Shown here: piece by piece, positions 34,105 to 43,584 of the stretch
How positions within the stretch are numbered: position 1 is the stretch's first letter
How the letters are laid out: each line of letters opens with the position of its first letter
From: Paenibacillus tengchongensis
GTDB lineage: Bacteria > Bacillota > Bacilli > Paenibacillales > Paenibacillaceae
Length of the DNA stretch: 64,000 nt
Assembly: GCF_008973665.1 (NCBI RefSeq)
Contig: NZ_WACP01000005.1
Coordinates: 124,001 to 188,000 of the forward strand
Direction of reading: 5' to 3'
The notes under the pieces: generated by a model
Seen by the model: only the letters and a program-made list of their open reading frames with translations
The model's database searches: none
Told to the model about the DNA's origin: nothing
Position numbers and translations under genes: made by a program

Positions 34105-36108
34105 CTTAATCAAACCTTCCGTAAGCGCACTGTCGATAACGACCAGGTTGCGTCCGTTATTCTTCGCTTCGTAAAGCGCCATATCGGCGCGGTAGAACAG
34201 CGACTCGACGCTTACCCGCTCGTCGATCCAGCTCCACTCTGCCACTCCGCAGGATACGGTAACTCTGGGCTCTGTTTCTCCCATTACCCGTTTGCGGATT
34301 CTCTCAGCTACATTGACCGCTTGCTGCACACCAAGCTGCGGCAGATAGACTGCCAGTTCCTCGCCGCCCCACCTGGCGGCAATGTCGCCCTGGCGGATAG
34401 ACGACTTGATAATCTCGCTGACCTGCTTAAGGATTTTGTCCCCCCGCTGATGGCCGTAAGTATCGTTCACCGTCTTGAACTGGTCAATATCCACGACAAT
34501 CAATGAGCCGCAAAAATCTGCCGTCATCCGCTCCTTAATCTCCTCGTCGAGATAATGACGGGCATACAGCCCTGTAAGACTGTCCCGGTTCGCCAGATAA
34601 CGCACCTCCGCATGCAGGCGGGCATTGCCTACCGCCAGGCCGATATGTCCGGCCATTGCCTGCAACAGCCTGAAGCTGTCGTAGGAAAAGAAATGCGCGG
34701 ACTGGTGGGCCAGCATAATCGTCCCCCGCACTACACCGCCGACATTCAGCGGAACGGCAATCAATGACTGCGAGCGGGTCGCTTCCATCAGCCGCGACTT
34801 CGCTCCGGGCGTACCGGCAAAATCCGAGAGGATGATTGCTTCTCCCGTTGTATACACTTTACCGCTGATGCCTTCCCCGCAGCCGATGATTTCGCCGACC
34901 AGCGGAAGGTGATTGCAGGCAATGACCTCCAGGCCGCCCTTCTCTTCATTCATATGCAAGATACAGCAATAATCGGCGCCGAACATCTCCAGCAGCTCTT
35001 CGAAGGCATATTGGAAAATATCGCCCAGCCGCAGACTCTGATTCAGCCGCTGCGTCAGTTCATTGCTCATCCGCAGCTCGCGGATCAGCTGATTGGAACG
35101 CTCATACAGCTTAGCGTTCTCAAAGGCGGTTCCCGCTGTATCGGCCACCATTGCCAAAAAACGCAAATCCACTTCAGGGAAGGAGGGCTTGTCCATGATC
35201 ATATGAAATACCCCGTACACCCCTTGCTTGCCGCCGAGCGGCAGGCCGATCTCCACTATATCGCTCTCGTCCCGTCCGGCATTCAGGGTTATCTGGCCGT
35301 CCTTAAAGGCTCGCGCGCATACATCATCGCTGCCCAGCCGGAGCTGCAGCGGCTTGACCTGCGGATGGGTGCTGCGGTGATCCTGTGACATGAACAAATC
35401 CAGCCGGGCACCCGGGTACATGGCCAGGATACTGTCGATGACCTCCGAGAGCACGGCATTTACATCAATGTTGTCATGCATCCGCTGCACGATCTGAAAC
35501 AGCAAAGAGCGGCGGTTATTCTCCCGTTCCGCTTGCTGGTGGGTCCGGGCCAAATCGGACACAAAAAGATGCTCGAAGTTCCGGTAAAAGCAGACGGGAA
35601 AATGCATGGCCATCGCTTCCGCCGTGTGCCAACCTCCTTGTTCATACTGCACCGCAGGCATTGCACAGCACAGCAGCGCAAAGATTTCCCCCAGCTTGCG
35701 GGTGCGCAGCGGAAAGGTCATCAGATAGATCTGCTGGCCGTCCATCTGCTCCGGTGCGGCAAATATTTCTCCGGAGGCGAGACTGATGGCGGCGTATTCC
35801 AGCCATTTGCTGCGCAGGCGGCGTTCTGTGTCCTCCCGGCCGGGCACGGTCTGCACAGCAGGGCCGATCCATTTGGCTTCGTGGCTTAGTACACACCAAT
35901 CCCAGTGCTTTGCATATTGCGGAGCGGACTCCGTGCGCCACTCCCTGAAACTTTCTGCAATAAGCCTCGCAGCATAAGGAAAGTCGTGGGAGACGATATC
36001 CGTTTCCTTTAACCAAGCGGCGGGATCATGAAGTTCTCCGCCTGATCTCACGGCTTCCTGCAACAGCGCACGATAATATTCTTGATCACGCGCTTCCTGA
36101 TCTGACAT
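34090..36108 (-). CDS. GAF-domain diguanylate cyclase
   Basis: A 672-residue cytoplasmic protein. Residues about 1-190 are an undefined N-terminal part. Two GAF-like regions follow (about 200-340 and 350-505, the second with GEGISGKVYTTGEAIILSDF). A complete GGDEF domain covers about 510-660 (NRDSLTGLYARHYLDEEI, LIVVDIDQFKTVNDTYGHQR, GGEEL). The active signature GGEEL and the inhibitory RxxD site (RQGD, five residues before) are both present, so product inhibition is expected. AAGGGGATC precedes the ATG. Two TTGCATCCAATT copies lie directly upstream. Confidence 0.92.
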   Translation of the reverse strand: MSDQEARDQEYYRALLQEAVRSGGELHDPAAWLKETDIVSHDFPYAARLIAESFREWRTESAPQYAKHWDWCVLSHEAKWIGPAVQTVPGREDTERRLRSKWLEYAAISLASGEIFAAPEQMDGQQIYLMTFPLRTRKLGEIFALLCCAMPAVQYEQGGWHTAEAMAMHFPVCFYRNFEHLFVSDLARTHQQAERENNRRSLLFQIVQRMHDNIDVNAVLSEVIDSILAMYPGARLDLFMSQDHRSTHPQVKPLQLRLGSDDVCARAFKDGQITLNAGRDESDIVEIGLPLGGKQGVYGVFHMIMDKPSFPEVDLRFLAMVADTAGTAFENAKLYERSNQLIRELRMSNELTQRLNQSLRLGDIFQYAFEELLEMFGADYCCILHMNEEKGGLEVIACNHLPLVGEIIGCGEGISGKVYTTGEAIILSDFAGTPGAKSRLMEATRSQSLIAVPLNVGGVVRGTIMLAHQSAHFFSYDSFRLLQAMAGHIGLAVGNARLHAEVRYLANRDSLTGLYARHYLDEEIKERMTADFCGSLIVVDIDQFKTVNDTYGHQRGDKILKQVSEIIKSSIRQGDIAARWGGEELAVYLPQLGVQQAVNVAERIRKRVMGETEPRVTVSCGVAEWSWIDERVSVESLFYRADMALYEAKNNGRNLVVIDSALTEGLIKKPLA

Positions 36109-36121
36109 AAGAGGATCCCCT

Positions 36122-36157
36122 TTGCATCCAATTTGAAGAATCCGATTGCATCCAATT
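36122..36157. repeat. 12-bp direct repeat upstream of the GAF-GGDEF gene
   Basis: TTGCATCCAATT occurs at 36122-36133 and again at 36146-36157, 24 bp apart, immediately upstream of the cyclase ribosome site. Two near-integral helical turns separate them, which would suit a dimeric regulator. No known operator matches. Confidence 0.5.
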
Positions 36158-36274
36158 AGCTACATTTTACTCCCTTTCCTCCCGCATTGCATTATATTTT
36201 CCGCAATGGCCTGATTTTTTTTAGGACCAAAGAACTAACGACAAAGATTGACAAAAAACTATTTAAAGAGTTGC

Positions 36275-36302
36275 TTGACTTTAGCATTCATTTTCATATA
36301 AT
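36275..36302 (+). promoter_or_regulatory. Sigma-A promoter of rpsD
   Basis: TTGACT at 36275-36280, 16 bp, then TATAAT at 36297-36302. Transcription should start near 36309, leaving a leader of about 186 nt. Confidence 0.85.
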
Positions 36303-36494
36303 ATTTATTGTTGAACAAGACTGTAACAAGTCTTATCGGGCGGAACGTTGTGTCACCCTCACGCTTATCGTTACTGCCGGGGCAGCGGCTGAACTTCCCT
36401 GGCAGTGTGAAACCACAGAATGCTTTCACGGATACGATTCGCGGCGCAAATAGAGCCCTCAAATGAAATTTAATTTAAAGGAGTCTACTATAAT
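36303..36494 (+). promoter_or_regulatory. Long rpsD 5' leader, probable S4 autoregulatory region
   Basis: The leader includes a strong stem CTGCCGGGG (36374-36382) with CCCTGGCAG (36397-36405) and an AAAGGAG site before the ATG. In Bacillus subtilis S4 represses its own gene through a structured leader; the length and position here fit, but I cannot confirm the S4-binding pseudoknot by eye. Confidence 0.5.
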
Positions 36495-37094
36495 ATGGCA
36501 CGTTACACCGGTCCTAAATTTAAACTCAGCCGCCGCCTGGGCATTTCCCTCAGCGGAACAGGCAAAGATTTGAAGCGTCCTTTCCCTCCGGGACAACATG
36601 GCGCTAACCAACGCCGCAAAGTAAGCAACTACGGCATGCAGTTGCTCGAGAAGCAGAAACTGCGCCACATGTACGGCTTGGGCGAGAAGCAATTCCGCAC
36701 GCTGTTCTCCAAGGCTCAGAAGCTGCAAGGTATCGCGGGCGAAAACTTCATGTTCCTGCTCGAAAGCCGTCTGGACAACCTCGTATACCGTCTGGGCTTC
36801 GCCAACTCCCGCGCCGGCGCGCGTCAGCTGGTCTCCCACGGTCACGTAACCGTTAACGGCAAGAAAGTCGATATCGCTTCTTACCGTGTAAGTGTAGGCG
36901 ACGTTATCGGCCTGCGCGAAAGAAGCCGTTCGATGAAATCCATCAAGGAAGCTCTGGAAGGCCGCACTCATCTGCCGGCTTACCTGGAATACGCCGACGC
37001 TGCTTTCGAAGGCAAATACATCCGTTTGCCGGAACGCGCCGAGCTGTCCCAAGACATCGACGAGAAGCAAATCGTCGAATTCTACAACCGTTAA
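36495..37094 (+). CDS. rpsD: Small ribosomal subunit protein S4
   Basis: Primary 16S rRNA-binding protein that nucleates 30S assembly and helps decoding fidelity. The 199 residues begin [20 protein letters not shown] after Met. They have the [17 protein letters not shown] loop (here [14 protein letters not shown]), then the S4 RNA-binding fold with [20 protein letters not shown] and [20 protein letters not shown], and end in IVEFYNR. The early segment lacks the CxxC zinc motif, as in many Firmicute copies. It is a single gene with a long leader and its own terminator. Confidence 0.98.
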   Translation: MARYTGPKFKLSRRLGISLSGTGKDLKRPFPPGQHGANQRRKVSNYGMQLLEKQKLRHMYGLGEKQFRTLFSKAQKLQGIAGENFMFLLESRLDNLVYRLGFANSRAGARQLVSHGHVTVNGKKVDIASYRVSVGDVIGLRERSRSMKSIKEALEGRTHLPAYLEYADAAFEGKYIRLPERAELSQDIDEKQIVEFYNR

Positions 37095-37116
37095 GATCCG
37101 CCTAACCGGCGAACGT

Positions 37117-37146
37117 AAAGCCCCCGGATATGTCCGGGGGCTTTTT
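37117..37146 (+). terminator. Rho-independent terminator after rpsD
   Basis: AAAGCCCCCGGA-TATG-TCCGGGGGC followed by TTTTT. Confidence 0.95.
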
Positions 37147-37216
37147 GTATGCTCTTTTGCCTTTTTCTGCCGGCGCCCCTCCTTTACGCAGAAGCGCATT
37201 CAAAAGCGGCAAATTG

Positions 37217-37225
37217 TGCTATAAT
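37217..37225 (+). promoter_or_regulatory. Extended -10 promoter of the PBP gene
   Basis: TGCTATAAT is a full extended -10. The -35 region (TTCAAA at 37199) is weak and 15 bp away, so recognition would rely on the TG motif. Confidence 0.6.
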
Positions 37226-37253
37226 AGTTCCGTTAAAAGGAGGATTATCGTCG

Positions 37254-40175
37254 ATGGTTGAGGAGAACAAAAAGAAATCCGTAAAACAGCGTCCACCCCG
37301 CAGATCCTGGCTCCGCAGAATCGGATCTGTCGTAAAATGGATGTTTATACTCGGCATTATGGGCCTTTTGTTTGCCGGAGGAGCACTCGCGGGCTACGTC
37401 ACTTCCATTGTGAAGGATGAACCCGTACGCTCCGAAGAAATCATTCAGCAGCAGATCAGCCAGAATGCCATCACCGGCTTTGCCTATTTCCGCGACGGGC
37501 AGCCGATCGGCCAGCTGAGAACCGAAGAGGACCGCAGAATAATCGCATATGATGATATACCGCAGCTTGTCATTGATGCCGTCCTCGCTATTGAGGACAA
37601 CAATTTCTACAGCCATAAAGGTGTCGACTTCAGCAGCACCCTGCGTGCCGTCAAGCAGCGGCTGTTGAACGAATCCGTACAGACCGGCGGCAGCACGCTG
37701 ACCCAGCAGCTTGCCAGACGCGTGTTCCTGAATCTGGACCGCACTGAAGACCGCAAGGTGAAAGAGATTCTGCTGGCCCTGCGCATGGAGCGCTTTGTCT
37801 CCAAGAATGAGATTATTACCGCCTATCTGAACAAAGTCCCGTTCGGCAACGGCTCGAACGGATACAACGTGTTCGGCATCAAGGCCGCCGCCAAAGGCAT
37901 CTTCGGACTGGATGATCTGGATAAGCTGAATGTCGCCCAGGCTGCATATCTGGCCGGGCTTCCGCAGCTCCCTTCCTCATACTCCGCCTTCAACGGCGTC
38001 GGGGAGTTTAATGAGACCGCTTTTAACCGCGCGCTTGAACGCCAGCAGCTTGTGCTCCGCCGGATGCTCGAGGAGAACAAGATTACAACCACGCAGTATG
38101 ACGAGGCCCTGCTGTTCGACATCAAGGGCTCGCTGGCACCGCATACCAAGAAGGCCTATGCTACATATCCTTATCTGATGCTGGAGACCGAGCGCCAGGC
38201 GGCAGGTATTCTGCTCTCGATCAACCTGAGCAAGAACGGCCTCACTGAAGACACTTCCACGGCTGATGACACCGTGCTTCTCGAAGAAGCACGCCAGCAG
38301 CTCATGACGGGCGGATACCGCGTGTATACGACGATAGACAAGAAAGTATACAACGCTATGCACAGCGTCTCCGACGACAAAGACAATTTCACAAAAGACA
38401 GCAAGACCAAAGGCGTCGAACAGACCGCAGGGATGATGATCGAGAATAAGACCGGGGCGATCCTCGGAATGATCGAAGGCCGTGACTTCAACATTGAACA
38501 GATGAATTATGCCACGCAAATGATCCGCCAGCCCGGCTCGACCATGAAGCCGATTGCTGCTTATCTGCCGGCGCTCGATGCCGGACTGATCCAACCGGCA
38601 AGCATACTGGACGATGCGCCGATCATTTTGAAAGACGGCTCTAAGGGCTTCCATATTCCGAAGAATGCCAATAACCGTTACCAGGGACTTGTAACAGCGC
38701 GCTATGCGCTGAACAAATCGCTTAATCTGCCGGCGCTGAAGCTGTTTAACGACAAGGTCGGCATCGACAATGCCTGGGCTTTTGCCAAGAAGCTGGGGAT
38801 CACGACCCTCCAGGATAACGACTATCAGGCACAGACAGGCGTTATCGGCGGGCTGCGTTACGGGGTGTCCGTAGAAGAGCTGACCAATGCCTACTCTGCC
38901 ATCGGCAACCAGGGTGCTTTCAATGATGCTTATATGATCGAGAAAATTGTCGATGCCCAGGGCAAAATTATCTACCAGCATAAAGACAGTCCGGAGCAGG
39001 TGTTCTCCGAGCAGACCGCTTACCTGATGACCGATATGCTGCGCACTGTAATCACAGAGGGTACGGCTTCTACCGTCAAGAGCAACTTTGAGCACTTCAA
39101 GGAAGTGCCGATTGTCGGCAAGACGGGTTCAACACAGAATTACGGGGATGTCTGGTTCATGGGCTATACTCCGGATGTCACACTCGGCATGTGGGTCGGC
39201 TATAAAGAGCAGATCAACACGCTGGAGGGTGATAAGCAGAAACGGCAAGCCCAGACCTTATGGACCAAGGTCATGAATGCTGTAATCGATAAGCAGCCGG
39301 AGCTTTTTGCCACCAAAGAATTCCCGCAGCCGGAGGGTATCGTCAAGAAGACGGTCTCCGCCTACAGCGGCAAGCTGCCGACCGAGCTGACCGACAAGTT
39401 CACTACCGATTTGTTCAATGCCGAATTTGTGCCTACGGACAGCGATGACGGCATATCCAAAGCCAAATACATTACCTTCAACGACGTGAATTACCTGCCG
39501 CTGGAAGGTACGCCTGAGGACTTCCTCAAAGAAAAAATTGTGGTTAAGCGCGAAAAGCCGATACAGGATCTGGTGAAGGAGCTCCTGGCCGCTTTTGAAG
39601 GGATGGAAGAACATGAGTCGCTGGCGTATTATATGCCTGCAGACGCAAAGACCGACTTCCCGACCGAGGTGGATCCGCGGGTGGACGACGGCTCATCTCC
39701 TGCCCCTCCAGGCACAGTGAGCGTCTCCTACAGCACCGGCAAAGCCGTCATTAACTTTACGCCGAGCAGCTCGGCCGACGTTGTCGGTTACCGGCTCTAC
39801 CGGTCGCTGAACGGAGGAGCCTTCAAGAAGCAAGCAGTCCTCTCGGTCGGGGAAGCCACCGTATTTAATCCGGGGACTCCGCAAAGCGTGAACGCCACGT
39901 TCTATGTCACAGCCGTCGATGTGGCCGGGCACGAGACATCTTCGGCGAGTGTGGCCGGCGGCATTGCAGCCACTCCGGAGATTACCCCGTCACCGGAAAG
40001 CGATCCGGGGGCAGTACCTACGCCGGAGGATGGACTCCCGCCGGAGAATACCGAGGATTCCGGAATGATTATTATTGAGCCGCCTGCTATGAGCGGTGAA
40101 GCGGGCAGCGGAAACAATGCTCCCGGCAACGCTTCGGGCAATACTGCCGGCAACACTGCAGGCAGCGCACCGTAA
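37254..40175 (+). CDS. Class A penicillin-binding protein, PBP1a family
   Basis: Bifunctional peptidoglycan synthase. The 973 residues have a cytoplasmic basic tail and one membrane segment (about 24-48). A GT51 glycosyltransferase follows with E114 in IEDNNFYSHKGVD and GGSTLTQQLARRVF. The transpeptidase has S429 in GSTMKP, SLN in NKSLNLPAL and KTGS in VGKTGSTQNYGD. A fibronectin-III-like module (VSYSTGKAVINFTPSSSADV) and a Pro/Gly/Asn-rich tail end the protein. ATG 37254 follows AAGGAGG. The frame is open from 37149, but the extra residues are not plausible. Confidence 0.94.
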   Translation: MVEENKKKSVKQRPPRRSWLRRIGSVVKWMFILGIMGLLFAGGALAGYVTSIVKDEPVRSEEIIQQQISQNAITGFAYFRDGQPIGQLRTEEDRRIIAYDDIPQLVIDAVLAIEDNNFYSHKGVDFSSTLRAVKQRLLNESVQTGGSTLTQQLARRVFLNLDRTEDRKVKEILLALRMERFVSKNEIITAYLNKVPFGNGSNGYNVFGIKAAAKGIFGLDDLDKLNVAQAAYLAGLPQLPSSYSAFNGVGEFNETAFNRALERQQLVLRRMLEENKITTTQYDEALLFDIKGSLAPHTKKAYATYPYLMLETERQAAGILLSINLSKNGLTEDTSTADDTVLLEEARQQLMTGGYRVYTTIDKKVYNAMHSVSDDKDNFTKDSKTKGVEQTAGMMIENKTGAILGMIEGRDFNIEQMNYATQMIRQPGSTMKPIAAYLPALDAGLIQPASILDDAPIILKDGSKGFHIPKNANNRYQGLVTARYALNKSLNLPALKLFNDKVGIDNAWAFAKKLGITTLQDNDYQAQTGVIGGLRYGVSVEELTNAYSAIGNQGAFNDAYMIEKIVDAQGKIIYQHKDSPEQVFSEQTAYLMTDMLRTVITEGTASTVKSNFEHFKEVPIVGKTGSTQNYGDVWFMGYTPDVTLGMWVGYKEQINTLEGDKQKRQAQTLWTKVMNAVIDKQPELFATKEFPQPEGIVKKTVSAYSGKLPTELTDKFTTDLFNAEFVPTDSDDGISKAKYITFNDVNYLPLEGTPEDFLKEKIVVKREKPIQDLVKELLAAFEGMEEHESLAYYMPADAKTDFPTEVDPRVDDGSSPAPPGTVSVSYSTGKAVINFTPSSSADVVGYRLYRSLNGGAFKKQAVLSVGEATVFNPGTPQSVNATFYVTAVDVAGHETSSASVAGGIAATPEITPSPESDPGAVPTPEDGLPPENTEDSGMIIIEPPAMSGEAGSGNNAPGNASGNTAGNTAGSAP

Positions 40176-40202
40176 GGACTGGCCGGACCAGGCTACCATA
40201 TT

Positions 40203-40241
40203 AAAGAAACCGTTCCTTGACGTTCAAGGAACGGTTTCTTT
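40203..40241. terminator. Bidirectional terminator between the PBP gene and acsA
   Basis: A perfect 18-bp stem: AAAGAAACCGTTCCTTGA, loop CGT, TCAAGGAACGGTTTCTTT. It serves the two convergent genes. Confidence 0.92.
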
Positions 40242-40262
40242 GCATTTAATCCAGTGAGCGGG

Positions 40263-41987
40263 TTAATCCTCAATGGTGGATAAATCGCCGGCAGGCAGCT
40301 GCAGCTCCCAGGCTTTCAGCACCCGGCGCATGATTTTGCCGGATCGGGTCTTGGGAAGCTTCTCTTTGAATTCAATCTCCCGCGGAGCAGCATGGGCCGA
40401 AAGCCCTGCCTTGACGAATGCGGAAATTTCCTCCTTCAACGTATCCGTTGGCGTAAAGCCTTCCCGGAGTGCGATAAACGCTTTAATAATCTCTCCCCGG
40501 AGCGTATCCGGCTTGCCGATCACGCCTGCCTCAGCTACCGCCGGATGCTCCACCAGCTTGCTTTCCACCTCGAACGGACCAATCCGTTCTCCGGAGGAAT
40601 TAATAACATCATCGATCCGTCCCTGGAACCAGAAATAGCCGTCCTCATCCATGTAGGCTGAATCGCCGGAGACATACCAGCCGGGTATGCGGAAATGCTC
40701 GTTGAATTTGTCCGGATTGTTCCAGATCGCCCCCATCACCGAAGGCCAGGGGGTCCGGATAGCCAGGTTGCCCATGGCATACGGCGGAAGCCGGTGGCCG
40801 CGGTCATCCAGGATGGCGGCTTCTATGCCAGGCAGCGGCCGGCCCATGGAACCCGGTTTAATGTCCATGGCCGGATAATTGCAGATCAGCTGCGCTCCGG
40901 TCTCCGTCATCCACCAGGTATCATGGATACGCTGACGGTACACCCGCTGTCCCCAGCGGACCACTTCGGGATTCAGCGGCTCCCCTACCGACATTACATG
41001 ACGGAGACTGCTGATATCTACGCCCTGAAGCGCACCTTCCCCCGCCCCCATCAGCATGCGGAACGCAGTAGGCGCGCTATACCAGACGGTGACGCGGTAG
41101 CGTTCGATGGTCCGGTACCAGTCCTGCGGGCTGAACCGCCCTCCGCGCACTATATTTGTCACCCCGTTCAGCCACGGGGCAAATATACCGTATGAAGTCC
41201 CCGTGACCCAGCCCGGATCCGCTGTGCACCAGTACACATCGGCCTCCTTCAGATCAAGCACAGCCTTGCCTGTATAATAATGCTGGATCATTGCCCGCTG
41301 CAGGTGATAGACACCCTTCGGCTTACCGGTTGAGCCGGAGGTGTAATGCATGATCAGACCGTCTTCCAGGCTCAGCCACTCTGTTTCCAGTTCTCCGGAG
41401 GCTGCGGCCGTCGCTTGCTCATAACTGATCGTTCCTTCGTCCGAAGCGCCGGTACCGCCCACTACAACTATATGGCGCAGCTCGGGAAGCTCCGCACGTT
41501 TCACGCGCTGCAGCAGCTCCGGCGTTGTAATCAGCGCCACTGCACCGCTGTCCTCCAGCCGATCCTTGACGGCTGTCTCCATAAACGCTTCGAACAAGGG
41601 CCCGGCTACCGCTCCGACCTTCAGAATGCCAAGCAGACTGAAATACAGCGCCGGACAGCGCGGCATGAAAATAAACACTCTGTCACCTTTGCCGATCCCG
41701 AGCCCGCGCAGGACATTGCCCACCCGGTTCGACTGCTCCCGGAGCTCACTGAAGGAATAGCGCTCCTCGCTCCCGGCATCGCTGTAAATCAGCGCCGTCC
41801 GGTCGCCGCGCCCTTCCAGTACATGCCGGTCCACCGCTTCATGGGCCATATTGACTTTCCCGCTGGTGTACCAGGAGAACGCACTGGCGACGTCCTCCCA
41901 GCGGAAGCCGTTGACTTCCAACGAATAATCCCGCATATTCGGGTCTGCCGCACTTGCCGGCACAATTTCACGCTGGACTTGCCCCAT
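40263..41987 (-). CDS. acsA: Acetyl-CoA synthetase (acetate-CoA ligase)
   Basis: Activates acetate to acetyl-CoA through acetyl-AMP. The 574 residues show the AMP-binding P-loop IMHYTSGSTGKPKGVYHLQR, then DPGWVTGTSYGIFAPWLNGV, DTWWMTETGAQ (A5), SGDSAYMDEDGYFWFQGRID and the C-terminal LPKTRSGKIMRR, where Lys551 is the residue that AcuA-type enzymes acetylate to turn the enzyme off. It is divergent from acuA, as in Bacillus subtilis, with a cre-like site between. Confidence 0.95.
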   Translation of the reverse strand: MGQVQREIVPASAADPNMRDYSLEVNGFRWEDVASAFSWYTSGKVNMAHEAVDRHVLEGRGDRTALIYSDAGSEERYSFSELREQSNRVGNVLRGLGIGKGDRVFIFMPRCPALYFSLLGILKVGAVAGPLFEAFMETAVKDRLEDSGAVALITTPELLQRVKRAELPELRHIVVVGGTGASDEGTISYEQATAAASGELETEWLSLEDGLIMHYTSGSTGKPKGVYHLQRAMIQHYYTGKAVLDLKEADVYWCTADPGWVTGTSYGIFAPWLNGVTNIVRGGRFSPQDWYRTIERYRVTVWYSAPTAFRMLMGAGEGALQGVDISSLRHVMSVGEPLNPEVVRWGQRVYRQRIHDTWWMTETGAQLICNYPAMDIKPGSMGRPLPGIEAAILDDRGHRLPPYAMGNLAIRTPWPSVMGAIWNNPDKFNEHFRIPGWYVSGDSAYMDEDGYFWFQGRIDDVINSSGERIGPFEVESKLVEHPAVAEAGVIGKPDTLRGEIIKAFIALREGFTPTDTLKEEISAFVKAGLSAHAAPREIEFKEKLPKTRSGKIMRRVLKAWELQLPAGDLSTIED

Positions 41988-42100
41988 TTCTCTTGCCTCC
42001 CTTTCGTCTTTGATTTAAGCTTTAGGGGTGAGAACTCTGCTGCAGGCAATAGTGTCAATATTGTAATTGTGAATTTTTTATGTCTGAATCAGTATATCAC

Positions 42101-42114
42101 AGGAAGCGTTTACA
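42101..42114. promoter_or_regulatory. cre-like CcpA site between acsA and acuA
   Basis: AGGAAGCGTTTACA fits 12 of 14 positions of the cre pattern TGWAARCGYTWWCA. It lies in the acsA/acuA intergenic region, where catabolite repression is known in Bacillus, and CcpA itself is encoded nearby. Confidence 0.55.
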
Positions 42115-42146
42115 TACCATAATCAGGTTGTGGAAGGAGCAGAGAT

Positions 42147-42779
42147 ATGAATCACCGCAAAATCCCGGTTTCGCATCTTCACAGGCATAAGGAGCGTACA
42201 CTTACAGTTGGCGGCCCTCTCCCGTCCCCGTATCTGGCTGGTTTAACCATGCATGCTGACCTCGATGCCTTCCGTAAACCGCATGAACAGCTGGAGGCGC
42301 TGACTGAAATTGCGGATTTGCCGGAGGGCCGGGTGATTACAGCGCTGGACGGGACAACAGTCGTCGGTTATGTTACTTTCCATTATCCGGACGAGCAGGA
42401 ACTGTGGTCACAAGGCGGAATGAAGGACCTGATTGAGCTGGGAGCGGTGGAAGTGGCGGATGATTATCGGGGAAGCGGACTGGCCAAGCTGCTGATTGCC
42501 AGCGCTTTTGAACGGGAGCAGCTTGAGAACTGTATCGTATTTACGACCGAATATTATTGGCATTGGGACCTGAAGGGCAGCGGGCTGGATGTGTGGGCGT
42601 ACCGGCATATGATGGAGAAGCTGATGAAGACCGTCGATATGGTGTGGTACGCCACGGATGATCCGGAGATTTGCTCCCATCCCGCCAATTGCCTCATGGT
42701 CCGGATCGGCAAGGAAGTGCCGGTGTCTTCGCAGGAGGCTTTTGACAGAGTCCGTTTCAGGCAGCGCTTTATGTATTAG
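42147..42779 (+). CDS. acuA: Acetoin utilization protein AcuA, acetyl-CoA synthetase acetyltransferase
   Basis: GNAT-type protein acetyltransferase that acetylates and inactivates AcsA in Bacillus. The 210 residues contain TALDGTTVVGYVTFHYPDEQ, the acetyl-CoA binding stretch VEVADDYRGSGLAKLLIASA, FTTEYYWHWDLKGSGLDVWA and a conserved tail. GGAAGGAG lies before the ATG. Only the acuA homologue is here; I do not see acuB or acuC. Divergent from its target acsA. Confidence 0.92.
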   Translation: MNHRKIPVSHLHRHKERTLTVGGPLPSPYLAGLTMHADLDAFRKPHEQLEALTEIADLPEGRVITALDGTTVVGYVTFHYPDEQELWSQGGMKDLIELGAVEVADDYRGSGLAKLLIASAFEREQLENCIVFTTEYYWHWDLKGSGLDVWAYRHMMEKLMKTVDMVWYATDDPEICSHPANCLMVRIGKEVPVSSQEAFDRVRFRQRFMY

Positions 42780-42795
42780 ATATTTGAAAGGCCGG

Positions 42796-43491
42796 TCACA
42801 ATGCTTGCAGCATATACTCCAGAATGGCACAGGAATTACGGGCAGCCGTTTCGGTAAAATCGCGGTAATTCAGGTGTGCCGAGCCGTCGGCTTTATCGGA
42901 CATGGAACGGATGATGACAAACGGCACGCCGTTCATGAAACAAACCTGCCCTACCGCCGCCCCCTCCATTTCGGCGCATGCCCCGCCCAGCTCCTCACGA
43001 AGCTGCAGCACGGCTTCGCCGCTGGCAATGAACTGATCGCCCGACAGAACCAGGCCTGTTACATAACGGCAGTTGAGCGCCCGGCAAGCCTCTTCGGCCA
43101 GCGCCGTGAGCGGCGGGTCGGCTTTGAATACAGAGGTCTCCTGATATGGAATGACCCCCTTGGGATATCCGAGCGGCGTCACATCCATATCATGCTGCAT
43201 GCAGCTCTCCGATATAACGATATCACCGATTTCCAGCTCCGGATGGAGCGCCCCCGCTACCCCTGTAAACAGCACGCGGTTCACTCCGAAGGTATCCAGC
43301 AGAATTTGTGTAGTTACAGCAGCGTTAACCTTACCTACTCCCGACTTGCAGACTACCACCGGCTTGCCCAGCAGCCTGCCAGTATAGTAGGTGATCCCGG
43401 CTTTTACGGCAGAGCCGCTGTCTTCCATCCGCTCCAGAAGCAGTGCAATTTCCTCATCCATGGCTCCAATAATGCCTGTGGGTTGATTCAT
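42796..43491 (-). CDS. mtnN: 5'-methylthioadenosine/S-adenosylhomocysteine nucleosidase
   Basis: Hydrolyses methylthioadenosine and S-adenosylhomocysteine to adenine plus the thioribose, a step in methionine salvage. The 231 residues start MNQPTGIIGAMDEEIALLLE and include VVCKSGVGKVNAAVTTQILL, FTGVAGALHPELEIGDIVIS, the nucleoside site AEMEGAAVGQVCF and IIRSMSDKADGSA with the catalytic Asp. GGAGGGATATC precedes the ATG. It converges on acuA with only 16 bp between stops. Confidence 0.95.
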   Translation of the reverse strand: MNQPTGIIGAMDEEIALLLERMEDSGSAVKAGITYYTGRLLGKPVVVCKSGVGKVNAAVTTQILLDTFGVNRVLFTGVAGALHPELEIGDIVISESCMQHDMDVTPLGYPKGVIPYQETSVFKADPPLTALAEEACRALNCRYVTGLVLSGDQFIASGEAVLQLREELGGACAEMEGAAVGQVCFMNGVPFVIIRSMSDKADGSAHLNYRDFTETAARNSCAILEYMLQAL

Positions 43492-43525
43492 GATATCCCT
43501 CCATTATTCTTGTTTCCTGCAACAT

Positions 43526-43548
43526 AAAAAGCTCCGTAACCGGAGCTT
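43526..43548 (-). terminator. Rho-independent terminator after ccpA
   Basis: Minus-strand AGCTCCG-GTTA-CGGAGCT followed by TTTTAT. Confidence 0.85.
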
Positions 43549-43584
43549 CGTTATGTTCGGACTATCCAGTGTGCAGGTCAGCCC

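Noticed and set aside
36459..37199. 246-codon minus-strand ORF opposite rpsD
   Set aside because: Shadow of a highly expressed ribosomal protein gene with strong codon bias.
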